In this document: one piece after another, positions 1 to 5,443 of the stretch
How positions within the stretch are numbered: position 1 is the first letter of the stretch
How the letters are laid out: each line of letters starts with the position of its first letter
Origin: Deinococcus sp.
Lineage (GTDB): Bacteria; Deinococcota; Deinococci; Deinococcales; Deinococcaceae
Direction of reading: 5' to 3'
Assembly (NCBI GenBank): GCA_018260275.1
Contig: JAGLBK010000179.1
Span: 1 to 5,443, forward strand
DNA length: 5,443 bases
Program-made: the position numbers and the translations under genes
Notes under the pieces: generated by a model
Database searches by the model: none
Told to the model about the DNA's origin: nothing
Seen by the model: the letters and a program-made list of their open reading frames with translations, nothing else

Positions 1-334
1 GGAAGCGCAGCTGGCAAGGGTAGGGCAGCTCGGGCCGCAGACCGTGATCGTGACGCTGGGCGAACGTGGCAGCCTGGCCGCGCAGGCGGGCGAGACCTTT
101 CAGGTTCCGGCCCATCCGGTCAGGGCCGTGGACACCACCGGGGCCGGAGACACCTTCACGGGCGTGCTAGTCGCCGGACTGGACGAGGACCTGAGCCTGG
201 AAGCGGCCATCCGGCGGGCCAACGTGGCGGCGGCGCTGGCCTGCACCCGCCCCGGCGCACAGCCCGCCATGCCGACCCGCGCCGAGATTCTGGCCGCCCA
301 GGAGCAACCGGCCATGCAGGAGCAGACGAAATGA
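1..334 (+). CDS. rbsK: Ribokinase, C-terminal part (5' end outside window)
   Basis: The reading frame is open from base 2 to the TGA at 332-334, giving the last 110 residues of a PfkB-family carbohydrate kinase (full length normally about 300). The diagnostic C-terminal motif DTTGAGDTFTG lies at 131-163. Its GAGD (140-151) forms the anion hole, and the Asp codon at 149-151 is the catalytic base that activates the sugar hydroxyl for transfer of ATP phosphate. A strand reading TVIVTLGERGS, which usually precedes the nucleotide-binding region, lies upstream, and the helix RRANVAAALACTRPGAQPAMPT after the motif is typical of ribokinases. Known role: D-ribose + ATP to D-ribose 5-phosphate in the cytosol. 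The PfkB family also contains fructokinases and nucleoside kinases; the overlap with rbsD makes ribokinase the best reading. The stop overlaps the rbsD start in ATGA, implying translational coupling. The N-terminal sugar-binding half cannot be seen. Confidence 0.9.
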   Translation, partial: EAQLARVGQLGPQTVIVTLGERGSLAAQAGETFQVPAHPVRAVDTTGAGDTFTGVLVAGLDEDLSLEAAIRRANVAAALACTRPGAQPAMPTRAEILAAQEQPAMQEQTK

Positions 335-723
335 AAAAGCAGGGACTGCTCCACCCCGAACTCAGCGCCCTGGTCGCGGCGGCGGGGCACACCCAGACCA
401 TCGTGCTGGCCGACACCGGGCTACCGATTCCGCCGGGCACGCCGCGCATCGAACTGGGCATCGTCGCCGGGTCTCCCGACCTGCTGGGCGTGCTGCGGGC
501 GGTGCTGGGCGAACTGGTGATCGAGGGAGCCACCGTCGCCAGCGAAACGCGGCAGGTCTCCCCCGACTGGTACGCCCGCCTGAAAGCCGAACTGCCCACC
601 GCGCCGCAGGAAATCAGCCACGAGGAACTGAAAGCGCGGCTGCCAGGCGCTCTGGCGGTCATCCGCACTGGGGAAACAACCCCCTACGCCAACGTGATTC
701 TGCACTGCGGCGTGAATTTCTGA
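331..723 (+). CDS. rbsD: D-ribose pyranase RbsD
   Basis: Complete 130-aa protein, close to the usual 130-140 aa of the RbsD/FucU family. The N-terminus reads MKKQGLLHPELSALVAAAGH and is followed by TIVLADTGLPIP. His20 and Asp28 occupy the positions of the known catalytic pair, His97 (ISHEEL) matches the later conserved histidine, and the C-terminal signature IRTGETTPYANVIL supplies Tyr119 and Asn121 of the sugar pocket. Known role: a cytosolic ring-shaped oligomer that interconverts beta-pyranose and beta-furanose ribose, helping to supply ribokinase. The ATG sits inside the upstream gene (ATGA overlap, 331-334) and the preceding AGGAG at 318-322 can act as its ribosome-binding site, so this start is favoured. 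No ribose transporter or repressor gene follows; the operon appears to end here. All key residues are intact. FucU (fucose mutarotase) is the only close alternative and is less likely beside a ribokinase. Confidence 0.95.
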   Translation: MKKQGLLHPELSALVAAAGHTQTIVLADTGLPIPPGTPRIELGIVAGSPDLLGVLRAVLGELVIEGATVASETRQVSPDWYARLKAELPTAPQEISHEELKARLPGALAVIRTGETTPYANVILHCGVNF

Positions 724-752
724 AGTCCGGGCGACAGCGTGCTGGACTGCGC

Positions 753-789
753 TAGAGCAGTTTGCATAAAAAGGCAACGCTGTTTGTGG
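753..789 (+). repeat. Left terminal inverted repeat of the element
   Basis: The outer 17 bases (753-769) are an inverted match to 1016-1032 with one mismatch (T761 against the C expected from G1024). After a divergent spacer, tttgtgg (783-789) matches the inverse of 1001-1007. The spacer is 13 bases here and 8 in the right copy, so the full repeat is imperfect and differs by a 5-base indel. Confidence 0.75.
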
Positions 790-799
790 TCTTTTTATG
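765..799 (+). other. Nine-bp perfect hairpin at the left end of the element
   Basis: The sequence cataaaaag (765-773) is perfectly complementary to ctttttatg (791-799), with a 17-nt loop. The stem begins inside the left terminal repeat. The T run is part of the stem and not downstream of a GC stem, so it does not look like a standard intrinsic terminator, although it lies 42 nt after the rbsD stop and could affect the 3' end of that message. Confidence 0.55.
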
Positions 800-815
800 T
801 CGAGCAGGCGGGCAG

Positions 816-845
816 GCCCCTTCATGGGTGCCGTTCTGCCCAAGA
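816..845 (+). repeat. Internal 30-bp direct repeat, copy 1
   Basis: The 30 bases starting gccccttcatgggtgc match 891-920 at 27 of 30 positions, with differences only in the second half. The two copies start 75 bp apart. This repetition inside a 280-bp non-coding element is not explained by any gene. Confidence 0.8.
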
Positions 846-890
846 CAGCGAGTGACTTTTAACGAGCAGCTGGAATGATGGAGCGACCAA

Positions 891-920
891 GCCCCTTCAT
901 GGGTGCTGTTCTGGTCAAGA
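891..920 (+). repeat. Internal 30-bp direct repeat, copy 2
   Basis: Matches 816-845 at 27 of 30 positions. The first 15 bases are identical in both copies (gccccttcatgggtg). Its second half (ctgttctggtcaagaagc, 906-923) recurs a third time, imperfectly, at 967-984. Confidence 0.8.
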
Positions 921-923
921 AGC

Positions 924-977
924 GGTCAGGCTTGCTCTGCTACGCAGCTTTGCAAGTCAAGCGAGTCCGTTCTGACC
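924..977 (+). other. Nested stem-loop inside the element
   Basis: ggtcag (924-929) pairs with ctgacc (972-977). Inside it, cttgc (931-935) pairs with gcaag (952-956), and ctgc (937-940) with gcag (944-947). Drawn by eye as a possible RNA or cruciform structure; no folding energy was calculated. Confidence 0.4.
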
Positions 978-984
978 AAGAAGC
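967..984 (+). repeat. Partial third copy of the internal repeat
   Basis: ccgttctgaccaagaagc matches 906-923 at 15 of 18 positions. The gccccttcatgggtg half is missing from this copy, so it could be a truncated unit or a separate short motif used three times. Confidence 0.55.
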
Positions 985-1000
985 CGTTTGGGGCGTAGTT

Positions 1001-1032
1001 CCACAAATGGCGTAATTATGCAAGCTGCTCTA
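1001..1032 (-). repeat. Right terminal inverted repeat of the element
   Basis: Inverted partner of 753-789. The outer 17 bases (1016-1032) match at 16 of 17, and the inner ccacaaa (1001-1007) is the second shared block. It ends at a TA (1031-1032), the mirror of the TA at 753-754. The AT-rich taattatg at 1013-1020 lies inside this end. Confidence 0.75.
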
Positions 1033-1054
1033 AACTGAGGCGACCGAATTTACA

Positions 1055-1082
1055 CCGTTCACTGCTGCCCGTTCACTGCTAC
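1055..1082 (+). repeat. 14-bp tandem duplication upstream of the acyl-CoA ligase
   Basis: ccgttcactgctgc (1055-1068) is followed directly by ccgttcactgctac (1069-1082), differing at one base. It lies between the repeat element and the ligase start, within the likely 5' leader or promoter. Directly after it, cgggc (1083-1087) can pair with gcccg (1093-1097) in a short hairpin 21 nt upstream of the ribosome-binding site. A regulatory role is possible but not shown; a slippage duplication is the simplest explanation. Confidence 0.7.
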
Positions 1083-1118
1083 CGGGCCAGACGCCCGCAG
1101 CCGTTCGCCCCATTTCCC

Positions 1119-1123
1119 GGAGG
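1119..1123 (+). promoter_or_regulatory. Ribosome-binding site of the acyl-CoA ligase
   Basis: GGAGG eight bases before the ATG at 1132. This strong site fixes that start. Confidence 0.85.
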
Positions 1124-1131
1124 ATTTCCGC

Positions 1132-2775
1132 ATGACCCAACCTACCCAGCGTTACTGGCCCGCCAACAAACCCCGCTCGCTGACCCTGCCCAACACCGGC
1201 GTGATGCACAACCTGCGCGTCAGTGCCGAGCGCTTTCCGCTGAAAACGGCCATCTGGTTTTACGGGCGCAGCCTGAGCTACCGCGAACTGCGCGAGCAGG
1301 CCGAGCGCCTCGCCGGGCACCTCGCCTCGCAGGGCGTGAAAAAGGGAGACCGCATCGCCCTGTGGATGCAAAACAGCCCCGCCTGGGCCGTCGCCGCGCA
1401 CGCCTGCTGGCAGCTGGGCGCGGTGGTCATTCCGCTGGCCCCCATGCTTCAGGCCAAAGAATTCGGGTTCTTTTTGCAAGACGCCGGAATTCGGGTGGGC
1501 ATTGTGGGGGGCGAACTGTACGAGAAGGCCAAGGCCGGGGGGCTAGGGCACGCGGTGGTCGCCAACGTCATGCTAGGCACCGACCGCGAGACCTCGGGCA
1601 TTCCGATTCCCGACGGCATGGACGTGTCTCCGGCCCTCCAGCAAGGCGACATTACCCTGGAAGACGCCCTCCAGGCCAAACCCGCCCCGGCGGCTGACGT
1701 GACCGGCGACGACCTGTGCGTGATGCCCTACACCAGCGGTACCACCGGCCTGCCCAAGGGCTGTATGCACACCCACAGCAGCGTCCAGGCCAATGTCTTC
1801 GGGGCCGCCGTGTGGGGCGAGACTAACCCCGAGGACGTGGTGCTGTCGTCCATGCCGTTTTTCCACGTCACCGGCTTTATCAACAGCCTGCTGGTGCCGA
1901 TCATGGGCGCGGCCAAGATGGTGATGATGTCGCGCTGGGACCGTGATGGGGCGCGTGAACTGATGCGCGAACACGAGATCACCATCTGGACGAACACGCC
2001 CACCATGCTGATTGACCTGCTGGCCTCGCCCAAGTTCAACCCGGAAGACATGAAGACCATCCGCAACATGACCGGCGGCGGCGCGAGCCTGCCCGAGGCC
2101 ATCGGGCAAAAGCTGCTCGACCAGACCGGCATCCGCTTTCTGGAAGGCTACGGCCTCTCGGAAACGATGGCGCAGTCGCACACCAACCCCAAAGACAAAC
2201 AGAAGCTCCAGTGCCTGGGGATTCCGCTGTTCAACGTCGATTCACGTGTCGTGGACCTCGACACCCTTCAGGAATTGCCGGTCGGCGAGGTCGGCGAGAT
2301 CATCATTCACGGGCCGCAGGTCATGAAAGGCTACTGGAACCGCCCCGAGGAAACCGCCAAAGCCTTCGTGGACATCGAGGGTAAATCGTTCCTGCGCACC
2401 GGCGACCTGGGGTACATGGACGACGAGGGCTTTTTCTTCTTCAGTGACCGCCTCAAGCGCATGGTGAACGTCTCGGGGCTGAAGGTCTGGCCCACCGAGG
2501 TCGAGAACAAGCTGCACGCCCACCCCGCCATTCAGGAAGCCTGCGTAATCGCCGTGCCCGACGAGCGTAGCGGCGAACGCGCCCGCGCCTTGGTGATCGT
2601 CAAGCCCGGCCACCAGCTGACCGGCGAGGACATCGAACAGTGGGCCAGAACGCAGATGGCGTCGTACAAGGTGCCGCGCGAGTATCAGTTCGTGGACAGC
2701 CTGCCGCGTAGCCCCACCGGCAAGGTGGCCTGGCGCCAGTTGCAGGAAGCGGCCCGCGCGGCGATGCAGGGCTAG
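1132..2775 (+). CDS. AMP-forming acyl-CoA synthetase (probable medium/long-chain fatty acid-CoA ligase)
   Basis: Complete 547-aa cytosolic enzyme of the ANL superfamily, normal length for bacterial fatty acid-CoA ligases. Known reaction: carboxylic acid + ATP gives acyl-AMP, then CoA gives acyl-CoA + AMP. The large N-terminal domain (about 1-438) carries the phosphate-binding loop YTSGTTGLPKG (200-210), the SSMPFFHVTGF segment (239-249), the GYGLSET motif (339-345, with the Mg-binding Glu344) and LRTGDLG (421-427, with the ribose-binding Asp425). The hinge DRLKRM (439-444) and the CoA-contacting VSGLKVWPTEVE (447-458) follow. The C-terminal lid ends in PRSPTGKVAWRQL with the catalytic Lys531. 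All core residues are present, so it should be active. The acyl chain length cannot be read from the sequence; FadD-like use of fatty acids for beta-oxidation or lipid synthesis is inferred. No other fatty-acid gene is adjacent. The 130-bp gap downstream suggests a separate unit from the transporter. A more specialised aryl- or short-chain ligase is possible but less likely. Confidence 0.88.
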   Translation: MTQPTQRYWPANKPRSLTLPNTGVMHNLRVSAERFPLKTAIWFYGRSLSYRELREQAERLAGHLASQGVKKGDRIALWMQNSPAWAVAAHACWQLGAVVIPLAPMLQAKEFGFFLQDAGIRVGIVGGELYEKAKAGGLGHAVVANVMLGTDRETSGIPIPDGMDVSPALQQGDITLEDALQAKPAPAADVTGDDLCVMPYTSGTTGLPKGCMHTHSSVQANVFGAAVWGETNPEDVVLSSMPFFHVTGFINSLLVPIMGAAKMVMMSRWDRDGARELMREHEITIWTNTPTMLIDLLASPKFNPEDMKTIRNMTGGGASLPEAIGQKLLDQTGIRFLEGYGLSETMAQSHTNPKDKQKLQCLGIPLFNVDSRVVDLDTLQELPVGEVGEIIIHGPQVMKGYWNRPEETAKAFVDIEGKSFLRTGDLGYMDDEGFFFFSDRLKRMVNVSGLKVWPTEVENKLHAHPAIQEACVIAVPDERSGERARALVIVKPGHQLTGEDIEQWARTQMASYKVPREYQFVDSLPRSPTGKVAWRQLQEAARAAMQG

Positions 2776-2823
2776 GCCGCAATAACGCCGCCCGACCCGC
2801 AGTCTGCCCGCGTTCTCAGGGTG

Positions 2824-2832
2824 TGCTAATTT
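2824..2832 (+). promoter_or_regulatory. Possible extended -10 promoter element for the ABC transporter operon
   Basis: TGCTAATTT has the TGnTAnnnT form of an extended -10 box. It lies in the 130-bp gap (2776-2905) between the ligase and the binding protein, about 75 bp before the ATG. No convincing TTGACA-like -35 sits 16-18 bp upstream, and the -10 hexamer TAATTT matches the consensus only at the key TA...T positions. The rest of the gap holds no reading frame and no clear terminator after the ligase, so read-through from the ligase is also possible. Confidence 0.3.
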
Positions 2833-2894
2833 TGAAACCAACCCTCCCCTTCCGTACCCCATACCCGACCAGAACGACCAAAACCTGTGCCGAC

Positions 2895-2900
2895 AAGGAG
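2895..2900 (+). promoter_or_regulatory. Ribosome-binding site of the substrate-binding protein
   Basis: AAGGAG five bases before the ATG at 2906. It is a close match to the 16S anti-Shine-Dalgarno and sets the start so that a full signal peptide is encoded. Confidence 0.88.
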
Positions 2901-2905
2901 ATTTC

Positions 2906-4498
2906 ATGACGACTCATAGACTGACGAAGCTGGGCCGCCTGCCCAAAGCCCTGCTGTGCACCCTGGCACTGGGCAGCGGGCTGGCCGCCGCACAGAAACA
3001 GAACATTCTGGTGATCGGCGGGGACTTCAACGACCTGATCACGCTCGACCCCGGCGTGTCCTACGAGTTCTCGGGATCGCTGATTACCGGTAACCTCTAC
3101 GACACCCTGGTCGCCTACGACGGCAACAATCTCAAGACGCTGAAGCCCCGAATAGCCAGCAGCTGGAAGGTCGACAAGACAGCGGACGGTTCGCGCATCA
3201 CCTTCAAGCTGCGTGACGCCAAGTTCAGCACGGGCCGCCCCGTCACTTCGGCGGACGTGGTGTACAGCATGAACCGCGTGATTCAGCTCAAGACGCCTTC
3301 GAGCTTCCTGCTGACCGATGTGGCGAACCTGAAAGTCGGCTCGGTGACGGCCCCCGACGCCAAGACGGTCGTGATGAACCTGCCCAAGACCGCCAACCCC
3401 AACATCGTGCTGGCGCTGCTGACCTTCAACGTGGGCGGCATCATCGACAGCACCGAGGCCAAGGCGCATGAGCAGGGTGGCGACTTCGGCAGCGCGTGGC
3501 TCAAGGACCACTCGGCGGGCACCGGCCCCTTCGTGCTCAACCGCTGGGACCGCAGCGCTCAGGTTGCGCTGGACGCCAACCCCAACGCCTTCCGGCGCTC
3601 GCCCAACATCAAGCGCGTCATTCTGCGCTACATGCAGGAAGCCGCCGCCCAGCAGACCGCCCTGAACTCCGGCGAGATCGACGTGGCCTGGGACTACACC
3701 CCCGACGCCTTCAAGACCGCCCAGACGACCCCCAAGCTCAAGGCGCTCAAGACCGACACCTTCCAGCTGGCGTACCTGGGCATGAACTCGGCCAAGGGGA
3801 TGCCCTTCGAGGACGCCCGCGTGCGTGAAGCGGTGCGCTACGCCATCGACCAGGACGGCATCATCAACAGCCTGTTGCAGGGCCTGGGCCGCAAAACCCA
3901 GACCATCATCCCGCTCGGGCTGGCCGGGTCGAATCCCAAGATCAGTTACCCGCATGACGTCGCTAAGGCCAAGGCGCTGCTCAAGGCGGCGGGCAAACCC
4001 GACGGCTTCAGCGTGGATTTCCTGGTCAGCACCGGCTCGTGTGCGGGCGGAGTGCCTTGCCAGGACCTCGCGGCCAAGATTCAGTCGGACCTCGCCAAGA
4101 TCGGTATCAAGGCCAACATCAAGCAGATGGTCAACGCCGAACTGCTAACCACCTACCGTGCCCAGAAAGCCCCGCTGATTCAGGTTGCCTGGAGTCCCGA
4201 CTACCCCGACGCTGACGGCAACGGCACCCCGTTGAGCGACTACAACGCCAAGTCATTGGCGTGGCGCAACGGCTGGCAAAACGAGCAGGCCAGCCAACTG
4301 GCGCAGGCCGCCGCCATCGAGACTAACCCGACCAAGCGCCTGAACCTGTACAACCAGCTCACCGCGCTGATGGTCAAGGAAGGCCCCTTCGCCATCCTGT
4401 ACCAGCCCGCCAAACCCATCGTGACCACCGCCAATGTCACCGGCTTCGTGCGTAACGCCAACGGCGACGTGCAGCTTGAGCGAGTGAGCAAGAAGTAA
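2906..4498 (+). CDS. ABC transporter substrate-binding protein, family 5 (peptide/nickel type)
   Basis: Complete 530-aa exported protein of the SBP_bac_5 (DppA/OppA/NikA) family, usual length 500-550. Residues 1-29 form a Sec signal peptide: basic start (H4, R5, K8, R11, K14), hydrophobic core ALLCTLALGSGLAAA, and an AAA-Q cleavage site after Ala29. Cys18 lies in the core but is not preceded by a lipobox (ALLC), so a lipoprotein is unlikely. The mature protein carries family hallmarks: TLDPG near 46-50, LYDTLVAYD at 64-72, the signature region ITFKLRDAKFSTGRPVTSADVV at 98-119, HSAGTGPFVLNRW at 202-214, FEDARVREAVRYAIDQ at 301-316, and WSPDYPDADG at 429-438. Cys379 and Cys385 are the only mature cysteines and could form a disulfide. 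Known role: captures the ligand outside the membrane and delivers it to the permeases. The substrate (di/oligopeptide, metal complex or other small ligand) cannot be assigned. It heads the transporter operon, with the DppB-type permease 79 bp downstream. Confidence 0.93.
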   Translation: MTTHRLTKLGRLPKALLCTLALGSGLAAAQKQNILVIGGDFNDLITLDPGVSYEFSGSLITGNLYDTLVAYDGNNLKTLKPRIASSWKVDKTADGSRITFKLRDAKFSTGRPVTSADVVYSMNRVIQLKTPSSFLLTDVANLKVGSVTAPDAKTVVMNLPKTANPNIVLALLTFNVGGIIDSTEAKAHEQGGDFGSAWLKDHSAGTGPFVLNRWDRSAQVALDANPNAFRRSPNIKRVILRYMQEAAAQQTALNSGEIDVAWDYTPDAFKTAQTTPKLKALKTDTFQLAYLGMNSAKGMPFEDARVREAVRYAIDQDGIINSLLQGLGRKTQTIIPLGLAGSNPKISYPHDVAKAKALLKAAGKPDGFSVDFLVSTGSCAGGVPCQDLAAKIQSDLAKIGIKANIKQMVNAELLTTYRAQKAPLIQVAWSPDYPDADGNGTPLSDYNAKSLAWRNGWQNEQASQLAQAAAIETNPTKRLNLYNQLTALMVKEGPFAILYQPAKPIVTTANVTGFVRNANGDVQLERVSKK

Positions 4499-4513
4499 AC
4501 GCAGGGTAACTGC

Positions 4514-4546
4514 TGGCCCGGCCCGCTGAATCCGGGCACCGGGCCA
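4514..4546 (+). terminator. GC-rich stem-loop between binding protein and permease (probable attenuator)
   Basis: tggcccgg (4514-4521) pairs perfectly with ccgggcca (4539-4546). Inside, cccg (4522-4525) pairs with cggg (4533-4536), leaving a 7-nt loop and a two-base bulge (4537-4538). The following ctttat is only a short T run, so termination would be partial. A partial terminator after a binding-protein gene is a common way to make more binding protein than permease. It could instead mainly stabilise the 3' end of the upstream message. It starts 15 nt after the TAA stop and ends 31 nt before the permease start. Confidence 0.65.
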
Positions 4547-4565
4547 CTTTATATGCTCTGTACAA

Positions 4566-4571
4566 AAGGAG
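4566..4571 (+). promoter_or_regulatory. Ribosome-binding site that selects the TTG start of the permease
   Basis: AAGGAG six bases before TTG at 4578. The next in-frame ATG (4611) would remove the first 11 residues and has no comparable site upstream, so the TTG start is preferred. Confidence 0.8.
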
Positions 4572-4577
4572 TTTCCG

Positions 4578-5443
<866 letters not shown>

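Larger units (their letters stand above)
753..1032. mobile_element. Probable MITE-like non-coding element with inverted ends and TA borders
   Basis: The left end (753-769, tagagcagtttgcataa) and right end (1016-1032, ttatgcaagctgctcta) are inverted copies matching at 16 of 17 bases. A further shared inverted block lies inside (tttgtgg 783-789 against ccacaaa 1001-1007). Both borders are TA, which fits a TA target-site duplication as made by IS630/Tc1-mariner and some IS5-type transposases; the mobile part would then be 755-1030 (276 bp). I see no substantial reading frame of its own inside, and it is visibly less GC-rich than the flanking genes. Internal 30-bp repeats and two hairpins fill much of it. 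It sits cleanly between rbsD and the acyl-CoA ligase without breaking either. Seen: the repeats and borders. Inferred: mobility, and a parent transposon elsewhere in the genome. The alternative is a structured intergenic repeat of the REP/BIME kind. Confidence 0.68.

Noticed and set aside
724..748. agtcc (724-728) / ggact (744-748) as a terminator for rbsD
   Set aside because: The stem is only 5 bp, the loop is long and there is no T run afterwards. Too weak to list as a terminator.
421..843. Minus-strand frame overlapping rbsD and the left part of the repeat element
   Set aside because: It is mostly the reverse of rbsD codons, and its start lies in the repeat element. No recognisable protein family.
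816..984. CRISPR array in the spaced repeats
   Set aside because: There are only two full copies plus a partial one, with diverged second halves and uneven spacing (75 and 61 bp), and no cas gene. It does not fit a CRISPR array.
1467..1495. gaattcgggt occurring twice inside the ligase gene
   Set aside because: Both copies are coding in the ligase frame and encode unremarkable residues. A chance 10-mer repeat is enough to explain it.
1573..2181. Minus-strand frame of 202 codons inside the acyl-CoA ligase
   Set aside because: Antisense shadow of a gene with every ANL motif intact; no recognisable domain and no ribosome-binding site supporting it.
2955..2961. Lipoprotein signal at Cys18 of the binding protein
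   Set aside because: The residues before the cysteine are A-L-L, lacking the small residue needed at -1 of a lipobox, while a good signal peptidase I site (AAA-Q) follows at residue 29.
2816..3955. Long minus-strand open frame (379 codons) opposite the binding-protein gene
   Set aside because: It lies antisense to a clearly recognised gene. Its protein is low-complexity in G, V, H, Q and R as expected from reading GC-rich codons backwards, and it shows no family motifs.

Overview
The window is GC-rich bacterial DNA. All four protein-coding genes are on the + strand and all resemble core metabolic or transport families. The base composition, the strong AAGGAG/GGAGG ribosome-binding sites, the substrate-binding protein whose signal peptide ends in AAA-Q, and the protein flavour together suggest a member of the Deinococcota, most likely Deinococcus. 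That assignment is an impression from sequence style, not a proof.

Layout. (1) Positions 1-334 hold the 3' third of a PfkB-family sugar kinase, very probably ribokinase (rbsK). It overlaps by 4 bp (ATGA) with a complete rbsD, D-ribose pyranase (331-723). RbsD opens the pyranose/furanose equilibrium so that ribokinase receives its substrate form, so this pair is the tail of a ribose-use operon. (2) Positions 724-1131 contain no gene. Most of this gap (753-1032) is a compact, non-coding, repeat-built element. It has inverted terminal repeats bounded by TA dinucleotides, a terminal hairpin, and two to three copies of an internal 30-bp repeat. It looks like a miniature inverted-repeat transposable element (MITE) and is the least explained part of the window. 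A 14-bp tandem duplication lies between it and the next gene. (3) Positions 1132-2775 encode a complete 547-aa AMP-forming acyl-CoA ligase with all core motifs intact. (4) Positions 2906-4498 encode an exported family-5 (peptide/nickel-type) ABC transporter substrate-binding protein. After a GC-rich hairpin follows the first permease of the same transporter (4578 to the right edge, TTG start, DppB type). The second permease and the ATPases should lie beyond the right edge.

How the genes work together. rbsK-rbsD form one functional unit. The binding protein and permease form a second, with a probable attenuating hairpin between them that would favour excess binding protein. The acyl-CoA ligase stands alone, and nothing in the window ties it to ribose or to the transporter. 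I see no sign of a defence system, CRISPR array, rRNA or tRNA gene. Apart from the repeat element, the window looks like ordinary chromosomal content.
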